Assembly (NCBI GenBank): GCA_003762715.1
Contig: RIBJ01000034.1
Span: 51,306-115,305 of the forward strand
Direction of reading: 5' to 3'
DNA length: 64,000 bases
From: Muribaculaceae bacterium Isolate-104 (HZI)
GTDB taxonomy: Bacteria > Bacteroidota > Bacteroidia > Bacteroidales > Muribaculaceae
The notes under the pieces are model-generated. The model was not told where the DNA came from and did no database searches. It worked only from the letters and a program-made list of their open reading frames with translations. Both the position numbers and the translations under genes were made by a program. Positions 42,357 through 51,893 of this stretch are shown here, piece by piece (position 1 is the first letter of the stretch; every line of letters starts with the position of its first letter).

Positions 42357-44024
42357 ATGCTCAAAGAGAATCTTATTCAAATATATGCCAAAAGTTTCCG
42401 CGACAACTGGGATTTGCCAGCCGTAACCGACTATGCCAGCGGCGAGACCTTATGCTACGGAGACCTGGCAAGAAGAATAGCGCGGACACATCTGTTTTTT
42501 AAAGAATGCGGCATAAAACCGGGTGACAAGATTGCACTGATCGGCAAGAATACCGTTTCATGGGTGGTTGTGTATATTGCAACTGTAACATACGGCGCGG
42601 TCATTGTGCCTATTCTACAGGATTTCAATGCCGGCGACGCGCAGCACATAATCAACCACAGCGACTCGCAGATGCTTTTTGTCAGCGACAGTATCTGGGA
42701 GAATCTTGAATTTGAAAAAATGACCAAGATAAGGGTTGCGATGTCGCTTGACGATGCAAAGGTACTCGCCGAGCATCCGGACAACAGCCACCGTGCTATA
42801 AAAGCGCTTGCCCAGCTGCCGAAAAAATTTGACAAGCTGTACCCGCGCGGCTATACCACCGAATGTGTGAGTTATGTCAAGATGCCAAAGGATTCTCTTG
42901 CCGAAATCAACTACACTTCAGGCACTACCGGATTCAGCAAGGGGGTGATGCTTACCCAGAACAATCTTTGCGGCAATGTGGTGTTCGGCATTCGTTCGCG
43001 CCTGCATTACAAGGGATCGCGCTGCTTGTCTTTCCTGCCGCTGGCTCATGCCTACGGGTGTGCGTTTGACATGCTTGTGCCGCTCGCCACAGGCACGCAT
43101 ATAACTCTTTTCGGCAAACTGCCGTCGCCCAAAGCTCTGCTCAAGGCACTGAACGAGGTGAGACCGAATCTCATCTTATGTGTGCCTCTTATTCTGGAAA
43201 AGATATACCGTAACCAGATTGTGCCGGTAATATCCACTCCGGCAATGAGACGGATGGTAAGCATGCCGGTTCTCAACAGAGTTGTATTCTCCAGAATACG
43301 TAACAAGCTTACCGAAGCCTTCGGGGGCTGTTTCGAGGAGGTGATAGTCGGAGGCGCGCCTATTAATCCGGAGGTAGAGGCGTTTCTGCACAAAATAAAG
43401 TTTCCGTTCACGGTAGGGTACGGTATGACCGAATGCGGACCCCTTATAAGCTACACCCCGTGGCGCAAGTTTATTCCGGGGTCGGCGGGCCGCACACTGC
43501 CGGGACTCATGCACACAAAGGTGCTGAGCGAGGACGAGACATCAATACCGGGAGAAATCTGTGTACGCGGCGAGAATGTGATGAAAGGATATTACAAAAA
43601 CAAAAAGAGTACTGACGAGGTGCTTGACGCTGACGGATGGCTACACACCGGCGACATGGGTACTGTAAGTCCCGACGGCACAATATTTATAAAGGGGCGA
43701 TACAAGACCATGATACTGTCATCCAACGGACAAAACATCTATCCTGAAGAGATTGAGGCTAAGCTCAACAACATGCCATTTGTTGCCGAGAGCCTGGTTG
43801 TAGAGCGAGGCAAACGGCTAATAGCACTGGTGTATCCCGACTACGAAGCTATGGACAGGCAGGGTGTGACATCCGACATGTTGCCGGAAATAATGGACAA
43901 GGTCACCGGCGAACTGAACAAGCTGGTTGCCCCTTATGAGAAGATAGACAGGATACAGCTTATTGCGAACGAATTTGAGAAGACTCCGAAAAAATCTATA
44001 AAGCGCTATCTCTACAATGCCTGA
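42357..44024 (+). CDS. AMP-dependent acyl-CoA synthetase (long-chain fatty-acid ligase type)
   Basis: ATG 42357 (MLKENLIQIYAKSF) gives 555 residues; the 62-codon upstream extension crosses the mtaB promoter. Adenylating-enzyme motifs: INYTSGTTGFSKGVMLTQNN (P-loop-like A3), YGMTECGPLISYTP (A5), GWLHTGDMGTV and KGRYKTMILSSNGQNIYPEE (A7/A8) with a C-terminal catalytic Lys in KKSIKRYLY. It activates fatty acids to acyl-CoA via acyl-AMP. Chain-length specificity is not visible. Its stop lies three bases before a MITE-like repeat. Confidence 0.92.
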   Translation: MLKENLIQIYAKSFRDNWDLPAVTDYASGETLCYGDLARRIARTHLFFKECGIKPGDKIALIGKNTVSWVVVYIATVTYGAVIVPILQDFNAGDAQHIINHSDSQMLFVSDSIWENLEFEKMTKIRVAMSLDDAKVLAEHPDNSHRAIKALAQLPKKFDKLYPRGYTTECVSYVKMPKDSLAEINYTSGTTGFSKGVMLTQNNLCGNVVFGIRSRLHYKGSRCLSFLPLAHAYGCAFDMLVPLATGTHITLFGKLPSPKALLKALNEVRPNLILCVPLILEKIYRNQIVPVISTPAMRRMVSMPVLNRVVFSRIRNKLTEAFGGCFEEVIVGGAPINPEVEAFLHKIKFPFTVGYGMTECGPLISYTPWRKFIPGSAGRTLPGLMHTKVLSEDETSIPGEICVRGENVMKGYYKNKKSTDEVLDADGWLHTGDMGTVSPDGTIFIKGRYKTMILSSNGQNIYPEEIEAKLNNMPFVAESLVVERGKRLIALVYPDYEAMDRQGVTSDMLPEIMDKVTGELNKLVAPYEKIDRIQLIANEFEKTPKKSIKRYLYNA

Positions 44025-44026
44025 GC

Positions 44027-44204
44027 AACTGTTTAAACTTAATTCGAAATTTTTATACAGTGAATCTTGTGGCTTCCTTGAGGTCTTTTATGGTTGTTTT
44101 CACCGAGTCTCATCGGTCACATAGCTCGCTATGCTCCTTCTTCGACTCGTAAAAACTCCTCATAAATTCCTCTCAATGAACCTCACAATTAAAATTAAAC
44201 AGTT
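44027..44204. mobile_element. 178-bp MITE-like inverted-repeat element
   Basis: Left arm AACTGTTTAAACTTAATT (44027-44044) and right arm AATTAAAATTAAACAGTT (44187-44204) are inverted repeats, 16 of 18 matching. The interior has no convincing gene; it holds a stem CGAGTC/GACTCG (44104-44109 / 44144-44149) around CATAG/CTATG (44120-44133). No clear target-site duplication is seen. The stop codon and last residues of the EFR1 gene lie in the element, so it inserted at, or formed, that gene's end. Mobility is inferred from structure and from related arms at 16686-16703 and 32234-32244. Confidence 0.55.
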
Positions 44205-44958
44205 TCTGCGAACTCATGCTTTTCGGAATAAAGTATTGCCCCTTGCCGCGCGTGGCTTTGCCGTAAGCCACTGCATGAACCGGACATATATGGTAGCATC
44301 CGAGGCACAGTGTGCAATTAGTACCCCAACAGGGATGCCCGTTCTCCATGCGTATATTTGCCGCAGGACACACAGCCGCGCATTTGCCGCAGGATATACA
44401 TGAGCCGGTGAATGAAAACGGTTTAGGCGACATCATGAACCGGGAGAACAGCGGGTACAACACATGAGTCTTAATCCAAGGGAACTGTCCTCTGACAACA
44501 CTGTCAACCTTTGCACCACAGGCTATGCCGCGCGCCACTTCTGCAAGGCGCCCGGCGGCGGCAGAGAGTTTTTCCTGCTCCAGCGAAGAGGAATCCACAT
44601 CGAATCCCGGCAAAAGCACATAGTTGTTAGGCATCTGCACCGACCAGGCGCCACGGGCATTCCACCTTTTACGCCTCAACAGGCTGCGCCATGTCTCATG
44701 GGCAAGCCCAATGTCATCGCCGCAGGTACACACCATGTAGTGTCGGGCATTTTCCAGACCCACCGACCGGCTGATGAATTTCTTCACCATCGGGGGCAAG
44801 CCCCAGGAGTATATCGGAAACACCCATATAACCCTTTCGCACGATGATGCCGACGCGTAGCAACCGGGCGTCATGCGGCACATGTCCTCGCCAAGCATTT
44901 GCGCAAGAACCGTTGCGGCATAAAGACTGTTACCGGTACCGGAATGCCAGTAAATCAT
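44173..44958 (-). CDS. EFR1-family flavodoxin-ferredoxin fusion protein
   Basis: At 261 residues: an N-terminal flavodoxin-like domain (MIYWHSGTGNSLYAAT, VFPIYSWGLPPMVKKF) and two C-terminal [4Fe-4S] motifs, CISCGKCAAVCP (about 183) and CTLCLGCYHICP (about 212). EFR1 proteins are redox carriers of anaerobes. The last 10 residues (KLFNFNCEVH) and stop are encoded inside the inverted-repeat element, so the native C-terminus seems replaced. Third gene of an operon, ATGA overlap with the DUF2027 gene. Confidence 0.9.
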   Translation of the reverse strand: MIYWHSGTGNSLYAATVLAQMLGEDMCRMTPGCYASASSCERVIWVFPIYSWGLPPMVKKFISRSVGLENARHYMVCTCGDDIGLAHETWRSLLRRKRWNARGAWSVQMPNNYVLLPGFDVDSSSLEQEKLSAAAGRLAEVARGIACGAKVDSVVRGQFPWIKTHVLYPLFSRFMMSPKPFSFTGSCISCGKCAAVCPAANIRMENGHPCWGTNCTLCLGCYHICPVHAVAYGKATRGKGQYFIPKSMSSQKLFNFNCEVH

Positions 44959-46061
44959 CTTATAGTTACCTGAGTGGCACCGAATCCGTATTCACGGAAT
45001 GATGCATCCTGAACCTCGACCTTGCCCTTGTACCTGTGGTTAAGCTCTTTCACAAGAGCATGTCGCAGCACACCGTCACCTTTACCGTGTATGAACACGA
45101 TTTTCTGACCTTTGTTTGCAAGGTTTGAATCCATTACTTTGCGGAATTCATCTACCTGAAGATTGAGCATATCGGCATTTGACATTCCCGCCGTAGTATC
45201 TACAAGCTCGTCGATGTGCAGGTCAACCTCTATTATGCCGGACGCTCCGGGACGATAATCCGTGTTCTTGACTACAGGACGCTTTATCCGTTTTTTATCA
45301 GCCGGCTTGGGTTTGCTTACCGATTGTACCAATTTTTCAACGTCAAGCTGCCCGCGCACGCACGGCACATCATTTTTCACGATGTCAAAGGCAATGACCG
45401 GTGTTTCAAAATACGGATTTGATTTGAAACAGTGCAGTTTGAAGAATTTGGTTATATCGGGTTTAATATCGACCGAAAACGGAGTTTTCATGGCAAATTC
45501 CTTGCCTTTTTTGAATGCCACCGCCTGAATGGCTATGCGTTCAAGCGAAGACACAGCGTCTTTGCCAAACTCCTCAAGAAGCACTTGTATTCCAGGCTCT
45601 ACTATTCCGGCGTAGCGGGTGTTCCACCCGCCATCGGCTGCGGCACTCATATAGGTAAAGTACAGATAGTAGTTGGAGTCGTTTACAAGGTAAGCGAAGT
45701 ATGAGGTGTCTGACAGGCGCTTAAGGTCGTCTGCCTCAAAGCCGAGCACAAGGTTTAGAATGTCTCCTCCCTCAACCTCAGTAGGCTTGACTTCCGGTTC
45801 AACCGGTGTGTAATCTTTCGAAGGAGTCTTTTCAGCCTCCTTTACAGCGCTTACCGCCGGAGCGTCCTGCCGGTTTTTAGCCTGCGCCCTCTCCCATGCC
45901 GTAGAATTGTCGACAACCACACACTCTTTCAACAGCACCGGGGTGTCAAAGCCGTCTTCGTCGGTAACAAAAGCCATGTTGGCTTCAATCCGGGTCACTC
46001 TGCCGCCTCCGACAGAGTTCAAAAAGCGAACCGTATCTCCTATTTTAACTGACGATGCCAT
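44955..46061 (-). CDS. DUF2027 protein with C-terminal Smr domain
   Basis: At 368 residues. N-terminal beta-rich region beginning with a KOW/SH3-like segment (VKIGDTVRFLNSVGGGRVTRIE), a central DUF2027 domain (GFEADDLKRLSDTSYFAYLVND), and a C-terminal Smr domain (about 280-368) with the DLHIDEL and HGKGDGVLRHAL motifs. Smr domains are nucleases or nucleic-acid-binding modules (MutS2 type). Exact function unknown. Lies 5 bp after the S41 protease gene and overlaps EFR1 by 4 bp. Confidence 0.9.
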   Translation of the reverse strand: MASSVKIGDTVRFLNSVGGGRVTRIEANMAFVTDEDGFDTPVLLKECVVVDNSTAWERAQAKNRQDAPAVSAVKEAEKTPSKDYTPVEPEVKPTEVEGGDILNLVLGFEADDLKRLSDTSYFAYLVNDSNYYLYFTYMSAAADGGWNTRYAGIVEPGIQVLLEEFGKDAVSSLERIAIQAVAFKKGKEFAMKTPFSVDIKPDITKFFKLHCFKSNPYFETPVIAFDIVKNDVPCVRGQLDVEKLVQSVSKPKPADKKRIKRPVVKNTDYRPGASGIIEVDLHIDELVDTTAGMSNADMLNLQVDEFRKVMDSNLANKGQKIVFIHGKGDGVLRHALVKELNHRYKGKVEVQDASFREYGFGATQVTIR

Positions 46062-46066
46062 TGCTT

Positions 46067-49000
46067 TTACTTTTTGTCAATCTGTTTAAGCAGCTCTTCC
46101 ACTGCGACTTTCAGCTGAGTGTCTTCGCCTTTGACTATAGCAGCGGGGTCGTTTGCCACCTTGATATCGGGTTCAAGCTGAGTATTTTCAAGATAGTTGC
46201 CTTCTGCTGTACGGAAACCGATTACGGGAATGCCATAGACAAGCGAGGGATCCTGAAGTGTTTCCCAGTTCACACTGCTCATTGTGCCCGGCACCGGCAT
46301 GCCTACGAGCTTGCCAAGACCGAGATGACTGTATACCCACGGTGTGCCATGGGCGTTGCTGTAGTTTGCCTCACAGGTAATCATAATGCTCGGTCTGTTC
46401 CACCGGCGGGAGGGCATATCAGAAGTCGGCACACCATGCACATCCTGAGTGAGATATTTCTTGCCGCTGAACATAACCTCGATATCCTCATGCAGACGAC
46501 CGCCGCCATTCCAGCGGGTGTCTATCACAATGCCTTCCTTGCCGATGTATTCGCCAAGTACTTTAGCATACATTTTACGGAAACTGTCGTCGCTCATGCT
46601 CTGTATGTGCACATAGCCAAGACGACCGCCCGACAGTCTGTCAACCTCTGCCTCGCGAGATTTCACCCAACGGTCGTACAGCAGGTTGCCCATCTGACCG
46701 GAGCTTATCGGCAGAATCACCTCTTCCCAGGATTCAGCTCCTGGCATAGACAGGCTTACAAGCGTTTTCTTGCCGGCTATGGCGTTGAACATTGCCGTAT
46801 AGTCCACGTCCTTGTCTATACGCACACCGTTAACCGCTGTAACGACAGCACCTGACTTTACTTTTGAGGAAGCCCTGTCAAAGGGACCTCCGGCTACCAC
46901 TTCAGCCACTTTCAGCCCGTCACCTTCATAGTTCCAGTCGAAAAGAAGACCGAGCGAGGCTGTTGCATCACCGCCGCCGGGAGCATAGTATCTGCCTCCG
47001 GTGTGGCTCACATTCAGTTCGCCAAGCAGTTCGCTCAGAAGCTCGGCAAAATCGTAATTGTTTGATATATGAGGCAGGAATTTCTTGTAATTGGCATACA
47101 TTGCGTCCCAGTCCACTCCGTTAATGTCAGTGCGGAATATCCGTTCGCGCACCTCATTGTGCACATGATCAAGCATATACTCTCTTTCGGCGGCAGCATC
47201 AAGTTTCATAGCCGCGCTGGCGCTAACCGAAGTGGTTTTCTCGCTTTTGGGGTCAAACTTGCGCACGGAGCTGCCCATAAGGTACAGATTGCCGTCCTTG
47301 TCCACATCAATGCCACGGGCACCGGACAGTTTGCTGACAAGTTTCACATCTCTTGTACGAGGCTTCACCTTCCATAAGTCATAGCCTTTTTCAAATGCGC
47401 TCAGGTAGTAGAGGGTCTCGCCATCCTCGGTAAGATATGCATCGGCAAGATTTGATGAGTTGGGAGTGAGGCGAATAGTACGTTCGGCAATGCCTTCGAG
47501 TTCCACATTCTCGGTCTTGCTGTCTTTCGCATCAGCTTTGTCCTCTTTGGCGTTTTTGCTTCCGCTGTCTTTCTTGTCAGCCGCGGATTTTTCTTTTTTC
47601 TGAGCCTTTTCAACCTCTTTGAGAAGAGCGTAGTCTTCTTCGTTCAGGCGGAACTTATCGTAAGACTCCTTATTAAGAAAAGCTATCATCACATCGCTCA
47701 TCGAGCCCCATGAAGCATGATTGCGCATGCCGTAACGCTCGCTGTTAAAGATTATGGCGTTTCCTCCCATAGCCCAGCGGGGATTCTCGTCAAAATAGCC
47801 TGTCTTTGTGATGTATGTCATTTTGCCGCTGTCGGCATTAATTATGGCAATATCGCCATACGGCTGGTGCCTGAGATCCATAGCCTCTATCAATATCCAT
47901 TTGCCGTCAGGACTCCACTGCGAAGGAAATCCTTTGGTTCTTGACGCTATAGTGGAGCCGTCGGTCAGCTGGCGCACCTTCTTTGTGTCCAGATCCATGA
48001 CCATGAGCTTTGTACGGTCCTGAACAAATGTCATTTTCTTTCCATCTGGAGATATTGACGGGTATGTGCGGTCAATTTTATCCTTGGGGTTGAACACCGG
48101 AGTTTCCTCCACAACAGTTGCATTTGAGAAATTCGGGTCGTCCTTGCGCGCTACAGACGCCTTATATATATTATAGTGTCCGTCTCGTTCCGAACTATAA
48201 TATAAGGTGCGGTTGTCCGGAGCCCAGGCAAGAGTGCTTTCTCCTGCGGGTGTATGTGTAATCTGCTTTGTGGACGCATGTTCTGTAGAGGTCACAAACA
48301 CCTCGCCCCGGTTGACAAACGCTATCTGCTTGCCGTCCGGACTCACAGCCCCGGCTCCAACCGAACGTATGTTGAGGTTTTGCGGCAGTTCCTCTTCATC
48401 CACGGTAAGGGTTATTTTTACTTTCTGCGGAGCAGCATCTCCTTTTTTAGTGTATATCTCACCATTATAGGTAAATGCGAATGTTCCGTCTGCCCCTCTT
48501 GACAAAAATCTTACGGGATGAGTTTTGAAATCTGTCAGCTTTGTTACAGATGACGGATTTTCAATATTCATGGAGTATAGGTTGAAGCTGCCTCCGTTGC
48601 GCTCGCTGAGGAAATATATTGTAGACCCGTCCTGTCCGATGACCGGATTGCGGTCTTCGCCTCCCCGGGCTGTCAGATTGGTGTGTTTACCGGTAGCGGC
48701 ATCGTACTTCCAGATGTCTCTGGTAACAGACGAGGTATGGTGCTTTCGCCATTTGTCTTCGCCACCCTTGACATCCTCATACACGAAAGACTTGCCATCG
48801 GGAAGGAATGTCATCTGAACGGCAGGAGTGCCAAGCACCTGTGTTATTCTTCCGCCGGACACCGGCACACGATACAGCTCAGACATAGCTCTGTAAGGGA
48901 ACAAAGCGCTTGAGGCAGGGTCCTGAATGCTTGCGCTGAACAGTACATATTTGCCGTCAGGAGTGAATGCTTCGGGGGTTTCCGCAGCCGAGTTAGTGGT

Positions 49001-49309
49001 CAGCCGGGTGGCGGTGCCGCCGTTTGCACTCATTATATATATATCGGCATTCCCCGAACGGTCCGATGAAAAGGCGATGCTTTTGCCGTCAGGGCTCCAC
49101 ACCGGCTCGCTTTCATACGACGAACGAGATGTCAGCCTTACTGCCTCACCTCCAGTTGTGGCAACTTTCCATATATCGCCTTTATATGTGAACACAATTT
49201 CCTTGCCGTCAGGAGAAATCTTTACATCCCGGAGCCACATGGGGGTCACCGCCTGCGCAACTCCGGCTGTCAGCGCCGAAACTATCAGCGTGCTCAGTAT
49301 CTTATTCAT
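46067..49309 (-). CDS. exported tricorn-like S41 protease with PD40 beta-propeller
   Basis: ATG 49309 (MNKILSTLIVSALTAGVAQA) gives a signal peptide; a TTG two codons upstream is discounted. About 1080 residues: WD40-like/PD40 beta-propeller repeats (residues ~25-660, e.g. PVWSPDGKSIAFSSDRSGN), a tricorn core, PDZ (about 790-836, GAVVTAVNGVRID), and the S41 catalytic domain with GIVIDTRWNGGGRL and a Ser-His region EANYSNAHGTPW (about 980), where the nucleophile is expected. A low-complexity Lys/Asp insert (about 565-600) interrupts the propeller. Likely periplasmic peptide degradation. First gene of a three-gene operon; -7 box TAACTTTG (49360-49367, minus). Confidence 0.92.
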   Translation of the reverse strand: MNKILSTLIVSALTAGVAQAVTPMWLRDVKISPDGKEIVFTYKGDIWKVATTGGEAVRLTSRSSYESEPVWSPDGKSIAFSSDRSGNADIYIMSANGGTATRLTTNSAAETPEAFTPDGKYVLFSASIQDPASSALFPYRAMSELYRVPVSGGRITQVLGTPAVQMTFLPDGKSFVYEDVKGGEDKWRKHHTSSVTRDIWKYDAATGKHTNLTARGGEDRNPVIGQDGSTIYFLSERNGGSFNLYSMNIENPSSVTKLTDFKTHPVRFLSRGADGTFAFTYNGEIYTKKGDAAPQKVKITLTVDEEELPQNLNIRSVGAGAVSPDGKQIAFVNRGEVFVTSTEHASTKQITHTPAGESTLAWAPDNRTLYYSSERDGHYNIYKASVARKDDPNFSNATVVEETPVFNPKDKIDRTYPSISPDGKKMTFVQDRTKLMVMDLDTKKVRQLTDGSTIASRTKGFPSQWSPDGKWILIEAMDLRHQPYGDIAIINADSGKMTYITKTGYFDENPRWAMGGNAIIFNSERYGMRNHASWGSMSDVMIAFLNKESYDKFRLNEEDYALLKEVEKAQKKEKSAADKKDSGSKNAKEDKADAKDSKTENVELEGIAERTIRLTPNSSNLADAYLTEDGETLYYLSAFEKGYDLWKVKPRTRDVKLVSKLSGARGIDVDKDGNLYLMGSSVRKFDPKSEKTTSVSASAAMKLDAAAEREYMLDHVHNEVRERIFRTDINGVDWDAMYANYKKFLPHISNNYDFAELLSELLGELNVSHTGGRYYAPGGGDATASLGLLFDWNYEGDGLKVAEVVAGGPFDRASSKVKSGAVVTAVNGVRIDKDVDYTAMFNAIAGKKTLVSLSMPGAESWEEVILPISSGQMGNLLYDRWVKSREAEVDRLSGGRLGYVHIQSMSDDSFRKMYAKVLGEYIGKEGIVIDTRWNGGGRLHEDIEVMFSGKKYLTQDVHGVPTSDMPSRRWNRPSIMITCEANYSNAHGTPWVYSHLGLGKLVGMPVPGTMSSVNWETLQDPSLVYGIPVIGFRTAEGNYLENTQLEPDIKVANDPAAIVKGEDTQLKVAVEELLKQIDKK

Positions 49310-49359
49310 ATTCAAGTTATTACTATTTCCACTTATCTACACATATGTATAGACCTCAA

Positions 49360-49367
49360 CAAAGTTA
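49360..49367 (-). promoter_or_regulatory. -7 box of the S41 protease operon
   Basis: Plus-strand CAAAGTTA reads TAACTTTG on the minus strand, 50 bases upstream of the ATG. Confidence 0.55.
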
Positions 49368-49411
49368 CTAAAATTATCCGGCTTCAAAACGCGACTGAGT
49401 AAAAATTTAAT

Positions 49412-49419
49412 TATCTTTG
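49412..49419 (+). promoter_or_regulatory. -7 box of the propeller lipoprotein gene at 49481
   Basis: TATCTTTG, 61 bases upstream of ATG 49481, divergent from the S41 promoter. Confidence 0.5.
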
Positions 49420-49480
49420 CACTTGTTGAAATATTACACAACGCCGACTGAACCAAATCACAATACCAAACTCCCTAAGA

Positions 49481-50596
49481 ATGAACCGACTCTCGCTCAT
49501 GGCATTACCGCTGATAGCCCTTGCCGCTACCGGATGTGTACAATCATCCGGCCCCGCAAACCCGGATGTCACAGAGATTGACCTCCTCGCCAATCTTGAA
49601 GCTCCGGATTTTGACAACACCAGCATAACAGATGTAAAATACACCCTGCTTGACACTGCGACAACCGCTTTACTCGGCAATTACTGCGACATTTTCGGAG
49701 TAATGAACGACACGGTCATCATTCATGACATGACATCGTTTGGTGTCAACTCGCGGCTGCTTCTATTTGACGCCAACGACGGACACCTCATACGCCCCAT
49801 CAGCCATGTCGGACAAGGACCCGGCGAATACCAGTGGATACAGGGCGTTGTCACCGACCCCGAACACAGCGAGCTGTTGCTGCTTGCCAACAAGGCACTA
49901 CGCTACTCCACCGCCGACCGCTACATAGAAAGCTACGATAGTTCTAACGGCAAAGCCCCCATTGGCTCGGCTAAAAACGGCATATACCAGACCCAGACTT
50001 CTGACGGAAACCTGCTTATTTACCGCTACGACATGACAATGACATCCACTGACACCATAGTGGTCAAGGGCTTCGAACCCAAATGGAACTCTGTTACCTC
50101 AAACCTTTCCGGCGACGAGGTTCTGATAAATATTGCAGACACGGTATTTTCTCTCACTCCCGGAGAAATGCATCCGGTAGCCGTATTGACTCGCGGAGCC
50201 AAAGCGCTCACCCCCGAAACAGACCAGAAGATGCTCCAGCTCATTGCTAAATCGGACATGAAGCAGTTCTCCGAACTATATGGACAATATATAGTATTCC
50301 AACAGTTCATCAATGACTACACTCGCTTCATTGTCACATACACCTATGGCGGCCGAAGTTATATAGATACATACTCGCGCGAAAACGGCAAACTCCTGGC
50401 AAGGTATTCAGACTCCGACGATGACAACGCCGGAATACCGGTACCCTACGCCGACCGCACCATACACATCAACAGACTGCCGTTTTACTACAACGGAAGA
50501 TTTTACGCAATAGTAAGCGAGGAAGAAACGCTTGGCAATGACGGCGAAACATCGGAAGACCTCAACCGCGCACTTATTTCTTGGAGAGTAGAATAA
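49481..50596 (+). CDS. 6-bladed beta-propeller lipoprotein
   Basis: A 371-residue lipoprotein (ALAATGCVQ, Cys 19) with the Bacteroidales 6-bladed propeller pattern: the ligand-type motif GHVGQGPGEYQWIQG-like stretch (ISHVGQGPGEYQW) and blade ends such as SYIDTYSRENGKLL. Function unknown; third family member in the window. Fifteen bp before the DUF418 gene, so probably in one operon. Confidence 0.82.
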   Translation: MNRLSLMALPLIALAATGCVQSSGPANPDVTEIDLLANLEAPDFDNTSITDVKYTLLDTATTALLGNYCDIFGVMNDTVIIHDMTSFGVNSRLLLFDANDGHLIRPISHVGQGPGEYQWIQGVVTDPEHSELLLLANKALRYSTADRYIESYDSSNGKAPIGSAKNGIYQTQTSDGNLLIYRYDMTMTSTDTIVVKGFEPKWNSVTSNLSGDEVLINIADTVFSLTPGEMHPVAVLTRGAKALTPETDQKMLQLIAKSDMKQFSELYGQYIVFQQFINDYTRFIVTYTYGGRSYIDTYSRENGKLLARYSDSDDDNAGIPVPYADRTIHINRLPFYYNGRFYAIVSEEETLGNDGETSEDLNRALISWRVE

Positions 50597-50610
50597 CGAC
50601 AACATTTCAA

Positions 50611-51807
50611 ATGACAACACTTCAACCTCACAGAATCAGCTCGGTCGATGCGCTTCGCGGATTCGCACTCCTTGCCATTGTACTCCTTCACAACCTTGAG
50701 CACTACAATATCTTCGGCGCACCCGCCGCCGAATCTCCGCTGCTGAAATGGCTCGACTCAACCTCTTACGACTTCATCTTCTTTATTTTTGCCGGCAAGG
50801 CATATGCCACCTTTTCACTGCTGTTCGGATTCAGTTTTTTCATACAGCTGCGAAACGCGCGCTCAAGAGGAAACGACTTCAGAGCACGGTTTGCCTGGCG
50901 CATGTTCCTGCTGTTCTGCTTCTCTCAGCTTCATGCGCTGTTTTACAACGGAGACATCCTGCTGCTCTATTCCGTGTGCGGGCTGATACTGATTCCGGCA
51001 TCCTCATGGAGTGACAAAAAAGTGCTTGTCGTGGCATCAATATTAATGCTACAGCCATTTGCATGGGGCAAAATAATATATGCGCTTTTCAACCCGCAAT
51101 ACATCGACACAAATTCAATGTTCTACCGCTATGCCGCCATAGCCACCGAAACCGGACAAAACGGCAATCTGATAGAGACATTAGCCGACAACATCTGGAA
51201 CGGCCAGCTGTACAGCAATTTCTGGCAAGTAGAAGCAGGACGTCTGTTCCAGACCCCGGCATTGTTTCTGTTTGGCATGTGGCTGGGTCGCAAAAACTTG
51301 TTTGTGCAGTCGGACACAAGCCGCAGATTCTGGATTTCAACCCTAAAAACCGCCGGATGCGCCTGCGTGCCACTATTCATGCTGTGCCGCCTTGTGCCGC
51401 CTCACATTGAAAACGTTACCATACTTTCGTACTACAGCATAGCGTTACCCATGATATACAACTTCTCATTTATGGCAATGCTTGTTTCGGCATTCATGCT
51501 TGTGTGGTTCAAAGCCGGCGATGGCAGAAAATCGCAACGATTCATAATTCCATACGGCAAGATGAGTCTGACAAACTACATTTTCCAGTCAATAATCGGA
51601 GTAACATTGTACTACCATTTCGGATTCGGACTTTTTGACAAAGTCGGGGCATTCGGCTCCGTATGCATTGCGTGCGCCATATTTACATTCCAACTGGGAT
51701 ACAGCCGGTTATGGCTACGCACCCATCCCCAGGGACCGCTGGAATACCTGTGGAAACGCGGCACCTGGCTAAACTGGCAGAAAACGCAATCGGCAGCCAC
51801 CGACTGA
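50611..51807 (+). CDS. DUF418 multipass membrane protein
   Basis: Start ATG 50611 (MTTLQPHRISSVDALRG) is preferred to TTG 50581. Roughly 398 residues with about ten hydrophobic helices; the N-terminal RISSVDALRGFALLAIVLLH motif and C-terminal YGKMSLTNYIFQSIIG / GPLEYLWKRGTWLNW are the YeiB/DUF418 hallmarks. The family is distantly related to acyltransferase-3 and the heparan acetyltransferase fold; its activity is unknown. Confidence 0.9.
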   Translation: MTTLQPHRISSVDALRGFALLAIVLLHNLEHYNIFGAPAAESPLLKWLDSTSYDFIFFIFAGKAYATFSLLFGFSFFIQLRNARSRGNDFRARFAWRMFLLFCFSQLHALFYNGDILLLYSVCGLILIPASSWSDKKVLVVASILMLQPFAWGKIIYALFNPQYIDTNSMFYRYAAIATETGQNGNLIETLADNIWNGQLYSNFWQVEAGRLFQTPALFLFGMWLGRKNLFVQSDTSRRFWISTLKTAGCACVPLFMLCRLVPPHIENVTILSYYSIALPMIYNFSFMAMLVSAFMLVWFKAGDGRKSQRFIIPYGKMSLTNYIFQSIIGVTLYYHFGFGLFDKVGAFGSVCIACAIFTFQLGYSRLWLRTHPQGPLEYLWKRGTWLNWQKTQSAATD

Positions 51808-51893
51808 TTCTCTCCACTCAAACACATCACATCAGTAAACACCTTAGATAATTCACTTATCAGATAACTGCCAACGGAGTTTTTTTGTTTAAA

